Assembly: GCA_963706755.1 (NCBI GenBank)
Contig: CAVPNH010000014.1
Coordinates: 1-64,000 of the forward strand
Reading direction: 5' to 3'
Origin: RPQJ01 sp963706755
GTDB lineage: Bacteria; Pseudomonadota; Gammaproteobacteria; Steroidobacterales; Steroidobacteraceae
Length of the DNA stretch: 64,000 nucleotides
How positions within the stretch are numbered: the stretch's first letter is position 1; each line of letters begins with the position of its first letter. The position numbers were made by a program, and so were the translations under genes. The notes under the pieces are model-generated. The model was not told the DNA's origin. It made no database searches and saw only the letters and a list, made by a program, of their open reading frames with translations. Shown one piece after another: positions 25,282 through 33,785 of the stretch.

Positions 25282-26585
25282 TTGTCACGAGCTGCCTTTC
25301 GCCACCTGGCGGGCGTCATTGCGGCGGTGCTGGCCGCCGCGGGCCTCGGTTTCCTGCTCGGCCGCGCGTGGGAGTTCGTCGCCGTTGCGCTTGCCGTCCT
25401 GCTCGGGTTGCAGCTCCGCCACCTGCTGCGGTTCGATCGCTGGCTGCGTCGCCGGGACGCGGAATCGCCGCCGGACGTGACCGGGCTGTGGGGCGAAGTG
25501 GTGGCCACGACGAGCCGCATCCACCGCCGCAAGCGCTTTCACGAGCAGCGCGTGACGGTGTTGCTGCGCGAGTTCCGGCGCATGGCGTCGGCCATGCCCG
25601 ACGGCGCGATACTGCTTGGCCGGAATCGCGAAATCCTCTGGTTCAATGCCGCAGCGGGTCGCTGGCTGGGCCTGCGTCGCAAGGCGGACCGGGGCATGCG
25701 CATCGACAACCTGGTGCGCCATCCGGCGCGTGGTCGGAGTATCTCGAGGGTGCGGGCGGCGGTCCCGTGCCGCGCGTGCAATTGGCCGGGCCGGACGACC
25801 GCTGGCTGGAGTTCCATCTCGTCAGGAGCGATGCCGAGCGAACAGCAACTGCTGCTCGTCCGTGACGTGACGAGCGAGGCGCGCCTCGACGCCATGCGCA
25901 AGGATTTCGTGGCGAATGCGTCGCACGAGCTGCGTTCGCCGCTCACGGTCATCGGCGGGTACCTGGACGCGATGGAGGATGACGCGTCGCTCGACTCCGC
26001 ATGGCGCGAGCCGGTGAAGGAGATGCGGCGCCAGTCGGACCGGATGCGCGGGATCGTGCAGGACCTGCTCGAACTCTCCAGGCTCGAGGCGCAGGGCGGT
26101 CCGGCCTCGGGAAATCCGGTGGACGTGGCGGGCAATGGTGGTGGTGCTGCGCAAGGAGATGCTGGCCCGGGCGGAATCAACGGCAACGATCGAGTTGCGC
26201 ATCGAAGGCGACGCCTGGCTGCTCGGTGTCGGAGACGGAACTGCACTCCGTCTTTTCGAATCTCGTGTGGAATGCGGTCAAGTACACGCCGGAGGACGGC
26301 AGCATCCGCGTCAGGTGGTGGGTGGATTCGCAGGGCGGCCACCTGAGCGTGCAGGACACCGGGATCGGCATCGCCGCCGAGCACCTGCCGCGACTCACCG
26401 AGCGCTTCTACCGCGTGGACGCGGGTCGCTCGCGCGCACTCGGCGGATCCGGGCTCGGCCTCGCGATCGTGAAGCACGCATTGCAGCGGCACGACGCGCG
26501 CCTCGAGGTCGAGAGCGCCGTGGGCAGGGGCAGCACGTTCACCTGCCACTTCCCGCTGGCCAGGGTCGGGCGCACCCCGCCGTAA
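25282..26585 (+). CDS. phoR: Phosphate regulon sensor kinase PhoR (frameshifted)
   Basis: A membrane histidine kinase of about 434 residues. The TTG at 25282 gives a short N terminus and two membrane segments (LAGVIAAVLAAAGLGFLLGR; FVAVALAVLLGLQL), then a PAS-like region (MASAMPDGAILLGRNREILW), the phosphoacceptor FVANASHELRSPLTVIGGYL, and HATPase boxes (VFSNLVWNAVKYTP, VQDTGIGIAAEHLPRL, LGGSGLGLAIVKHAL). PhoR has no periplasmic sensor and takes its signal from PstSCAB-PhoU, all present in this window. Frame changes near 25735, 25815, 26130 and 26230 are required; since the flanking operon is complete they are read as sequence errors. Confidence 0.88.
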
Positions 26586-26650
26586 TCGGCCGTCGGCTGC
26601 CCGCGGGGCGGTCGCCGGAACGGGACGTCGTCGCATCGCCGGAACGGCCG

Positions 26651-26684
26651 CTGCAACGTCCCTGTAACACACCACGCCTATAAC
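26651..26684 (+). promoter_or_regulatory. Pho box and -10 element of the porin gene
   Basis: CTGCAAC (26651-26657), GTCC, CTGTAAC (26662-26668) is a 7-4-7 direct repeat close to the PhoB consensus. TATAAC (26679-26684) begins ten bases after it, the arrangement of classical PhoB-activated promoters in which the box replaces the -35. The leader to the GTG at 26767 is about 75 bases. Confidence 0.78.
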
Positions 26685-26766
26685 GACGGCACCGGATCCG
26701 CATGCGTCCGTCGCATTGCGGATCTAACCTGTGCCGACTAGTTGCCACAACCGAAAGGGGATCAAC

Positions 26767-28259
26767 GTGAGAAATACCCTGCTCGCCGACGGCCGTTACC
26801 GCCGCACTCGCCATGTCCGTGACCGACGCGTCCGCCGCCACCGGCGGGACCGCCACCAAGGCGGAAATCCAGGCCATGCAGGCGCAGATGCAGGCGCTGG
26901 CCGAGCGGCTGAACAAGCTCGAGGCCGCGAACTCGTCGCTGCAGACGGAAAACCGCAGCTCAGGGAAACCGTCGAGCAGCGCGATGCCGAGATGGATTAC
27001 CTGAAGGAGCAGACCAAGGAACTGCGCCAGGAGTCTGCGCAGGCCTCCGCCGACCTCGGCAAGGTCAAGGGTGCCGACTGGGCGAGCCGCATCAAGTTCA
27101 AGGGCGACGTTCCGCATGCGCGAGGAGTACATCGCGAAGCAGTACGTCGCAGGAAAGGCACCGACGGCACCGGTGGTGGGCCCGCCCGCCGTCGCCGCGA
27201 CGCCCAACACGCTTTCAGTGGAGGACGCGGCGGACCAGTGGCGCACCCGCTTCCGCTTCCGCTTCGGCGCGGAGGCGCAGGTCACGGACCATTCGAAGGT
27301 CGTCTTCCGGCTCGCGAGCGGCGACGGCGACCCGCGGTCCACGAACCAGACCTACACGAACGAGTCCTCCGGCAAGGGCATCTTCATCGACCAGATCTAT
27401 GCCGACTGGAACTTCATGGACGGCGCCGACCTGCATCCTGGGCAAGCAGCCCTATCCGTTCTGGCGCCCGACCAACAACGGCCTCTTCTGGGACAACGAC
27501 GTGAACCCGGAAGCAGTGGCGGTCACCTACAACCGCGGCATGTTCTTCGGCAGCGGCTATGCCTGGATGGTCCAGGAGAACCAGAACAACAACTCGAGCT
27601 TCGTCAACGTCGACCCGACCATCTTCGGCGCGCAGGCGGGCCTCAAGTTCCCGCTGCTGGGTGGCGAGACCAGGGTTGCCGCGCAGTACTACACGCTGGC
27701 GAACGGCAAGGGCAATGCTCCCTTCTACAATGGCAACGCGTTCGGCAACACGACGTACAAGCGGTTCCTGAACGGGTCCACCACGGCGACCAACGTGCTG
27801 CTCTACGACTACGAGATCCTCCAGCTGTCCGGCGAGATGGGCATGACGGTCGCCGGCCTGCCATTCACCTTCTGGGCCGACTGGGCGCGGAACATGGCAT
27901 CCGACGTCGAGTACGACAACGCCTGGGCGGTTGGCACATCGCTCGGCAAGGCGGCGAACCGCCGGTCCTGGGAAGCGAGCGTGGCATACGAGTCCATGGA
28001 CAAGGACGCGATGTTCGCCCAGTTCATCGACTCCGATTTCGCGGGTGGTGTCACGGACGGCGAAGGCTGGTTGTTCAAGGCAGGCTACGCGCCCGTCAAG
28101 AACGTGGTCGTGAACGCGACCTATTTACTGAACACGATCAACAAGGACGTCTATGCCGTCAGCGGCAACGTGCCCAGCGGCCCGTACGCGGGGCCGTACG
28201 CCGAAGGCAAGGGCATGAACTACGACCGCTTCCAGCTCGACGTGAACTACAAGTTCTGA
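26767..28259 (+). CDS. Putative outer-membrane porin, probably phosphate-regulated (frameshifted)
   Basis: About 497 residues from a GTG at 26767. There is a signal peptide (AVTAALAMSVTDASAA), a coiled-coil segment (AEIQAMQAQMQALAERLNKL, then MDYLKEQTKELRQES), and a long beta-barrel-like region (WRTRFRFRFGAEAQVTDHSK, LHLGKQPYPFWRPTNN, VNATYLLNTINKD) ending in the aromatic MNYDRFQLDVNYKF, whose final Phe is the outer-membrane signal. This fits the Porin_5-type putative porins with an N-terminal trimerising coil. Frame shifts near 26800, 26960, 27110 and 27440 must be bridged. Its Pho box and position between phoR and phoU suggest phosphate uptake. PhoE/OprP homology itself is not evident. Confidence 0.75.
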
Positions 28260-28312
28260 CGAACCGCCTTTGAGGGGACAGTCCCCGCTTCGAGGGGACA
28301 GTCCCCGGTTCG
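28260..28312. repeat. GGGGACAGTCCCC palindrome pair
   Basis: Two direct copies of GAGGGGACAGTCCCCG (28272-28287 and 28292-28307) are spaced by 20 bases and enclosed by CGAACC (28260-28265) and GGTTCG (28307-28312). The core differs from the RAYT-type repeat by one central base (AGT instead of ATT). It lies directly after the porin stop, between porin and phoU, and may terminate or stabilise the porin transcript. Confidence 0.85.
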
Positions 28313-28364
28313 CTTGCCCGCCGAATCGGGGTCCTGTATACGGTCGAATTCGCCGGAGAGCAGC

Positions 28365-29106
28365 ATGGAAACATCCGACCTGTCGCACCACATACTGAGC
28401 CGCTTCAACGCGGATCTCGAAGGTGCGCGCTCTGCTGCCCTGCAGATGGGCGGGCTCGTCGAGCAGCAGGTGCGCAACGGCGTGAAGGCGCTCTACACGG
28501 GCGACAGCCACCTCGGCGAGGAGGTCGCGCGCCTCGACCACAAGGTCAACGCAATGGAAGTCGCGATCGACGACGATTGCAGCCGCATCCTCGCGACGCG
28601 CGGCCCCGCCGCGTCGGACCTGCGCCTGATCGTGGCGATCATCAAGACCATCACCGACCTCGAGCGGATCGGCGACGAGGCCGAGAAGCTCGGTCACATT
28701 GCCGCGCGCATGGGGGCGCTCGACCGGCCGGCCGACCGTTACCGCGAGATCCGGCACATGGGCGAGTCTGTGGCCGACATGGTCCGCGGTGCGCTCGACG
28801 CCTTCGCGCGCATGGATACGGAGGCCGCGCTTGTCGTGGCGCGCGGCGACCGGGTCGTGGACGAGGAGTACGAGGCGATCCAGCGCCAGTGCATCACCTT
28901 CATGATGGAGGACCCGCGCACCATCCGCAGGGCGCTCGACCTGCTCTGGGTCGCGCGCGCGCTGGAGCGCATCGGCGACCACGCCAAGAACATCTGCGAG
29001 TACGTGATCTACATGGTGCTCGGCAAGGACATCCGGCACCTGTCGATCGAGGCGGTCGAGCAGGAGCTGCATTGCGCTGCGCGCAGCCAGGGCCAGCGGA
29101 GAGTGA
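28365..29106 (+). CDS. phoU: Phosphate transport system regulator PhoU
   Basis: PhoU links the Pst transporter to PhoR and holds the regulon off in high phosphate. The ATG at 28365 gives METSDLSHHILSRFNADLEG. The two three-helix repeats each show the metal-site pattern (VAIIKTITDLERIGDEAEKL and LLWVARALERIGDHAKNICE). The body is complete to about residue 238. The open frame then runs on into dsbB, but a TGA at 29104-29106 in the adjacent frame, just before the dsbB ATG, is the likely true stop if one base is in error. Here phoU is split from pstSCAB by dsbB and dapE. Confidence 0.9.
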
Positions 29107-29114
29107 GGAAGACG

Positions 29115-29646
29115 ATGTTTCCAGAATGGCTGACCCGGCGCACCGGAAATCTGCTGGGGTTCCTCGCCTGCGTCGGGCTGATCTCGTACGCCTCTGTACT
29201 GCCAGTACGGGCTGCACCTCGAGCCCTGTCCGCTCTGCATCCTGCAACGCATATCGGTGATCACGGCGGGGCTGCTGTTCCTCGCGGCGTACGTGCACGC
29301 GCCCGGTGACCGGGGGTCCCGCGCCTACGGCGTGCTCATCGACCTCGCGGCGCTCGGCGGAATCCTGATCGCGGCGCGGCACATCTGGATCATCGCCCAG
29401 CCGCCGGGCACGGTCGCCGAGTGCGGCGCGAGCCTCGAGTACATGATGGACGTGCTGCCCCTGCACGAGGTGCTGGGCAAGGTGCTCTCGGGCTCCGGCG
29501 AGTGCGCCAGGATCGACTGGATGTTCCTCGGGCTCAACATGCCGACCTGGGTGCTGATGAGCCTGGTGGGCGTCGGGCTCTGGGGCGTGCTCGTGAACTG
29601 GTTCGTGCCTCAGGCCCCCAGGACTCTTTCCATCACCCGCTCATAG
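29115..29646 (+). CDS. dsbB: Disulfide bond formation protein DsbB (frameshifted)
   Basis: An inner-membrane quinone reductase that reoxidises DsbA. About 177 residues with four membrane segments. Both redox pairs are visible: CPLC in LEPCPLCILQRISVI, and the second-loop cysteines in TVAECGASLEY and GSGECARIDW. The ATG at 29115 opens MFPEWLTRRTGNLLGFLAC. One frame change near 29195-29205, just before YCQYGLHLEPC, joins the N terminus to the rest. The 3' end overlaps the convergent dapE gene by 37 bases. No DsbA gene is in the window. Confidence 0.88.
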
Positions 29647-30740
29647 ATCCGGGACAGCGCGTCGACGTCTTCGACGCGCACGCACTCGTTCACCTTGTGG
29701 ATCGTCGCGTTGGCGACGCCCACTTCCACGACCTGTGCGCCGGTCGGGGAAATGAAGCGTCCGTCCGATGTCCCGCCGGTGGTCGAGAACGCGGGCGTCG
29801 TGCCCGTGACGTCGCGGACCGCCGCCGAGACGGCCTCGGTCAGGAACCCGGGCTGCGTGAAGAAAGGCAGCCCGGAGACGAACCATTCGAGCGTGTAGTT
29901 GACGCGGTGCCGGTCGAGGATGCTGAGCACCGTGCGTTGCAGCGATTCCACGGTCTGTTCGGTCGAGAAGCGCAGATTGAAGCGCGCCTTGAGCTCGCCC
30001 GGAATCACGTTCGGGGCACCCGTGCCGGCGGCGATGTTCGAGACCTGGAACGTCGTCGGCTGGAAGAACTCGTTGCCCTCGTCCCAGCGTCGTGCCACGA
30101 GTTCGGCCAGCGCCGGGGCGAGGCCGTGCACCGGGTTGTCGGCGAGGTGGGGATAGGCAATGTGCCCCTGCACTCCGTGCACCGTGAGGCGCCCAGAGAG
30201 CGAGCCGCGCCGTCCGATCTTGATCGTGTCGCCGAGACGCTCGTGGCTGGTGGGTTCGCCGACCACGCAGTAATCGATCTTCTCGCCCCGGGCCTCGAGC
30301 ACCTCGACGACCCGGCGCGTGCCGTCCACCGACGGGCCTTCCTCGTCGCTGGTGAACAGGAACGCGAGGCTGCCCGCGTGCCGCGGGTGGCGTGCCAGGA
30401 AGCGCTCGGTCGCGGTCACCATGGCGGCAAGGCCGCTCTTCATGTCGGCCGACCCGCGGCCATAGAGGATCCCGTCGCGGACCACGGGCTCGAAGGGATC
30501 GGTCTTCCATTCCTCGCGCGGGCCGGTCGGCACGACGTCCGTGTGCCCGGCGAAGCACAGCACCGGCGCAGCCGCGCCGTGCCGCGACCAGAGGTTCGCC
30601 ACGGGCCCGAAATCCATGCGCTCGTTCCTGAATCCGAGGGCCTCGAGGCGGGCAGAGATGACGTCGAGGCACCCGTGGTCCTCGGGGCTGACGGAGGGGC
30701 GCTGCAGCAGGTCGGCGGTCAGGTCGAGGGTGCGGGACAT
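29610..30740 (-). CDS. dapE: Succinyl-diaminopimelate desuccinylase
   Basis: An M20-family di-zinc hydrolase that releases succinate from N-succinyl-L,L-DAP for lysine and peptidoglycan synthesis. 376 residues from the ATG at 30740 (MSRTLDLTADLLQRPSVSPE). Metal and catalytic motifs are LCFAGHTDVVP, YGRGSADMKSGLAAM, TSDEEGPSVDGT with the catalytic Glu pair, and GGTSDGRFI. It is divergent from pstS, with a Pho box in the 100-base gap, and convergent with dsbB. dapD and dapC of the same branch lie 4-6 kb away. Confidence 0.96.
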   Translation of the reverse strand: MSRTLDLTADLLQRPSVSPEDHGCLDVISARLEALGFRNERMDFGPVANLWSRHGAAAPVLCFAGHTDVVPTGPREEWKTDPFEPVVRDGILYGRGSADMKSGLAAMVTATERFLARHPRHAGSLAFLFTSDEEGPSVDGTRRVVEVLEARGEKIDYCVVGEPTSHERLGDTIKIGRRGSLSGRLTVHGVQGHIAYPHLADNPVHGLAPALAELVARRWDEGNEFFQPTTFQVSNIAAGTGAPNVIPGELKARFNLRFSTEQTVESLQRTVLSILDRHRVNYTLEWFVSGLPFFTQPGFLTEAVSAAVRDVTGTTPAFSTTGGTSDGRFISPTGAQVVEVGVANATIHKVNECVRVEDVDALSRIYERVMERVLGA

Positions 30741-30750
30741 GGCCGGATAA

Positions 30751-30784
30751 ATGTAACACTCCTGTCACACGTTCGATTCAGACT
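30751..30784 (+). promoter_or_regulatory. Pho box of pstS
   Basis: ATGTAAC (30751-30757), ACTC, CTGTCAC (30762-30768) is a 7-4-7 repeat with a perfect second half. CAGACT (30779-30784), a weak -10, begins ten bases after it, the same spacing as at the other two boxes. It lies 73 bases upstream of the pstS ATG. Confidence 0.75.
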
Positions 30785-30840
30785 TCGCGGCATTGGATTC
30801 CGCGGCCCGGCCGCACCGACGACAGTAGAGGAAAGACTCC

Positions 30841-31845
30841 ATGAAATCGTGGCAGAGACTCGTGTTGCCGGCGCTGTTCGTCGGCCTCGTTGCGGCGGGT
30901 GCGCCCGGCCGGGCCGATGCGCAGGCGGCCTCGATCAAGATCGACGGCTCGAGCACCGTGTTCCCGATCTCCGAGGCGCTGGCCGAGGAGTTCCAGATCT
31001 CGAAGCGCGGCAAGGTGCGCGTGACGGTGGGCATCGCCGGCACGGGCGGCGGGTTCAAGAAGTTCTGCCGCGGCGAGACCGACATCTCGAACGCCTCGCG
31101 CCCGATCTCGGCCGAGGAAATGGCGGCCTGTCGCAAGGCGGGCATCAAGTACTTCGAGCTGCCCATCGCCTTCGATGCGCTCACCCTGGTGGTGAACCCG
31201 GCGAACACCTGGGCCAAGTCCCTGACCGTCGCCGACCTGCGCAAGATCTGGGAGCCGGGTGCGCAGGGACGGATCACGAACTGGAGCCAGGTGCGTGCGG
31301 GATTCCCGTCGGAGAAGCTGGTGCTGTTCGGGCCGGGCACGGACTCCGGCACCTTCGACTACTTCACCGAGGCCGTGAACGGCAAGGCGAGGGCGAGCCG
31401 CGCCGACTACAGCGCCAGCGAAGACGACAACACGCTCGTGCAGGGCGTGGAGAACAACAAGGGCGGCTTCGGCTACTTCGGCTACGCGTATTACGCCGCG
31501 CACAAGGACAAGCTGCGCGCCGTGCCGATCGACGGGGGCAAGGGCCCGGTCGCGCCGAGCATCGACAACGTGGTGAACGGCTCCTACGCGCCGCTGTCGC
31601 GCCCGCTGTTCATCTACGTCAAGGAATCGGCCGCGGCGCGGCCCGAGGTGCGCGAGTTCGTGCAGTTCGCCATCACGAAGGGCGGGCCCCTGGTCGAGGA
31701 AGTCGGTTACGTGGCGCTGCCCGCGTCGGCTTACCAGATGGTCAACAAGCACTTCACCGGTGGCAGGGTCGGCAGCGTCTTCGGCGGCGTGCCGAAGGTC
31801 GGCATCACGATCGAGCAGCTGCTGTCCATGGAAGCGAAGCTCTGA
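30841..31845 (+). CDS. pstS: Phosphate ABC transporter, periplasmic binding protein PstS
   Basis: 334 residues with a signal peptide (LVLPALFVGLVAAGAPGRADAQ). The mature protein starts SIKIDGSSTVFPISEALAEEF, whose GSSTV loop contacts phosphate. GIAGTGGGFKKFCRGETDIS and GPGTDSGTFDYFTE form the rest of the ligand cleft. It captures phosphate for PstCAB. It belongs to the SphX/PstS group with an Ala-rich, non-lipoprotein signal. A strong stem-loop follows the stop, before pstC, and would favour higher pstS than pstCAB expression. Confidence 0.95.
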   Translation: MKSWQRLVLPALFVGLVAAGAPGRADAQAASIKIDGSSTVFPISEALAEEFQISKRGKVRVTVGIAGTGGGFKKFCRGETDISNASRPISAEEMAACRKAGIKYFELPIAFDALTLVVNPANTWAKSLTVADLRKIWEPGAQGRITNWSQVRAGFPSEKLVLFGPGTDSGTFDYFTEAVNGKARASRADYSASEDDNTLVQGVENNKGGFGYFGYAYYAAHKDKLRAVPIDGGKGPVAPSIDNVVNGSYAPLSRPLFIYVKESAAARPEVREFVQFAITKGGPLVEEVGYVALPASAYQMVNKHFTGGRVGSVFGGVPKVGITIEQLLSMEAKL

Positions 31846-31869
31846 CCGGCGTTATTCTTCAGCCTGCTT

Positions 31870-31899
31870 CCGGGGACGCGCCGGCAGGCGCGTCCCCGG
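31870..31899. other. Stem-loop between pstS and pstC
   Basis: CCGGGGACGCGCC (31870-31882), loop GGCA, GGCGCGTCCCCGG (31887-31899): a perfect 13-bp GC-rich hairpin with no T-tract. It is better explained as an mRNA-stabilising or partial-termination structure than as a full terminator, because the pst genes continue downstream. Confidence 0.8.
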
Positions 31900-31926
31900 C
31901 GTCGTTGAGCGAAGGGTGCTGATCCG

Positions 31927-32853
31927 ATGAACCGATCGCCATCGCTGCAGTCAAGGACTGCGTCTGCGTCGCTGCGTTACCGCCGCACACGCGACCGCGC
32001 GATCGAGTTCGTGCTGCTCGCGTGCGGCCTCGTGGCGGTGTTTGCGACCGCGGCCATCGTGTTCATCCTGGTGAAGGAATCGCTCGCGTTCTTCGCGCAC
32101 GTCTCGGTCCGCGAGTTCCTGACCGACACGACGTGGACGCCGCTCTTCGACGACGCGCACTACGGCATCCTGCCACTGGTGGCGGGGACGGTGACGGTCA
32201 CCGGCGTGGCACTCCTGGTCGCCATCCCGCTCGGCACCGTGATCGCGATCTACCTCTCGGAGTTCGCCCCGTATCGCCTGCGCGAGACCGTGAAGCCCGT
32301 ACTCGAACTGCTGGGCGCCGTCCCGACCGTCGTCTACGGCTACTTCGCGCTCCTGACCGTCACGCCGATCCTGCAGAAGCTGATCCCGGAGCTCCCGGGA
32401 TTCAACATGCTGAGCGCGGGCCTGGTGATCGGGCTCATGATCGTGCCGTACGTCGCCTCGGTCGGCGAGGACGCCATGCGCGCGGTGCCGCGCTACATGC
32501 GCGAGGGCTCCTATGCCATGGGCGCCACGAAGCTGCAGACCGCGGTGCGCGTGGTGGTGCCCGGCGCGTTTTCCGGGCTTGCCGCGGCCTACATCCTCGG
32601 CATCTCCCGCGCCGTGGGCGAGACCATGGTGGTCGCGATCGCGGCGGGCATGCAGCCCAGCCTGACCTTCGACCCGACCCAGCCTGCCGCGACCATCACC
32701 GCGTACATCGTGCAGGTCAGCCTCGGTGACCTTCCGCACGGCAGCATCGGCTACCAGAGCATTTTCGCGGTGGGCCTGGTCCTGATGCTCATGACCCTGC
32801 TGTTCAACGTGATCGGCTTCTTCCTGACGCGCAGGTTCCGGGAGGCCTACTGA
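31927..32853 (+). CDS. pstC: Phosphate ABC transporter permease PstC
   Basis: A 308-residue inner-membrane permease with about six membrane segments (VLLACGLVAVFATAAIVFIL; YGILPLVAGTVTVTGVALLV). The ABC-permease EAA-type loop is visible near MREGSYAMGATKLQTAVRVV, followed by PGAFSGLAAAYILGISRAVGE. ELLGAVPTVVYGYFAL is a PstC signature. It pairs with PstA and is driven by PstB. The stop overlaps the pstA start by one base (TGATG). Confidence 0.95.
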   Translation: MNRSPSLQSRTASASLRYRRTRDRAIEFVLLACGLVAVFATAAIVFILVKESLAFFAHVSVREFLTDTTWTPLFDDAHYGILPLVAGTVTVTGVALLVAIPLGTVIAIYLSEFAPYRLRETVKPVLELLGAVPTVVYGYFALLTVTPILQKLIPELPGFNMLSAGLVIGLMIVPYVASVGEDAMRAVPRYMREGSYAMGATKLQTAVRVVVPGAFSGLAAAYILGISRAVGETMVVAIAAGMQPSLTFDPTQPAATITAYIVQVSLGDLPHGSIGYQSIFAVGLVLMLMTLLFNVIGFFLTRRFREAY

Positions 32854-33785
32854 TGTCCGCCGGCGCACGCCTGGAACTCGAGCGGATCAGGCGCGGGCTC
32901 GCCTGGCGCAAGATGGTGGACAAGGTGTTCGTCGTCCTTGGGCTCATGGTGCTGCTCGCCTGCCTCGGCATCCTCGTGTTCCTGTTTGCCGACCTCGTGC
33001 ACGACGGGGCGCAGCGCTTCGGCTGGAAGTTCCTGAGTTCGTTCCCGTCGCGGCGCGCCGGGAATGCCGGCATCCTGTCGGCGGTCGTCGGTACGTCGCT
33101 CATCATGCTGGTGACGGTGCTGGTGGCGCTGCCCGTGGGCGTCGCGGCGGCGATCTACCTCGAGGAGTACGCGCCGAAGAACTGGTTCACGGCGATCATC
33201 GAGATCAACGTCACGAACCTCGCCGGCGTGCCGTCCATCGTGTACGGGCTCCTCGCGCTCGGTCTGTTCGTCTACCAGTTCGGCTTCGGACAGAGCATCG
33301 CCACGGCAGGGCTCACGCTCGCATTGCTCATCCTGCCGATCGTGATCGTGGCGACGCGCGAGTCGCTGCGCTCCGTGCCCAGGGCGATCCGCGAGGCGGC
33401 CTACGGCCTCGGCGCGACGCGCTGGGAAGTCACGAAGGACCACGTGCTGCCGTACTCGACGGGTGGCATCCTGACCGGCCTGATCCTCGGGCTCTCGCGC
33501 GCCATCGGCGAGACGGCGCCGCTCATCACGATCGGCGCGCTCGCGTTCATCGCCTTCCTGCCGCCCGCGCCCGTGACCGGGCAGTTCCCGTTCCTGAGCC
33601 TCGAGTGGCTGGGCAGCGAGTTCACTGCCATGCCCATCCAGATCTTCAACTGGGTGTCGAGGCCCGACCAGGCCTTCCAGTCGAACGCCGCTGCGGCGGG
33701 CGCCATCCTGCTCGGCATGACCCTGCTCATGAACGGCGTGGCGATCTACATCCGCTACCGGTTCCGCCGGAAGATAAACTGGTGA
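32853..33785 (+). CDS. pstA: Phosphate ABC transporter permease PstA
   Basis: A 310-residue permease. Visible features are the membrane segment VFVVLGLMVLLACLGILVFL, the coupling loop AIREAAYGLGATRWEVTKDH, LPYSTGGILTGLILGLSRAIGE and INVTNLAGVPSIVYGLLALG, all diagnostic of PstA. The ATG at 32853 overlaps the pstC TGA, and the stop overlaps the GTG of pstB, so the three are translationally coupled. Confidence 0.95.
   Translation: MSAGARLELERIRRGLAWRKMVDKVFVVLGLMVLLACLGILVFLFADLVHDGAQRFGWKFLSSFPSRRAGNAGILSAVVGTSLIMLVTVLVALPVGVAAAIYLEEYAPKNWFTAIIEINVTNLAGVPSIVYGLLALGLFVYQFGFGQSIATAGLTLALLILPIVIVATRESLRSVPRAIREAAYGLGATRWEVTKDHVLPYSTGGILTGLILGLSRAIGETAPLITIGALAFIAFLPPAPVTGQFPFLSLEWLGSEFTAMPIQIFNWVSRPDQAFQSNAAAAGAILLGMTLLMNGVAIYIRYRFRRKINW

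Noticed and set aside
28365..29646. A real PhoU-DsbB fusion protein
   Set aside because: Incompatible locations of the two domains, a nearby stop in the adjacent frame, and a second break inside dsbB all favour sequence error.
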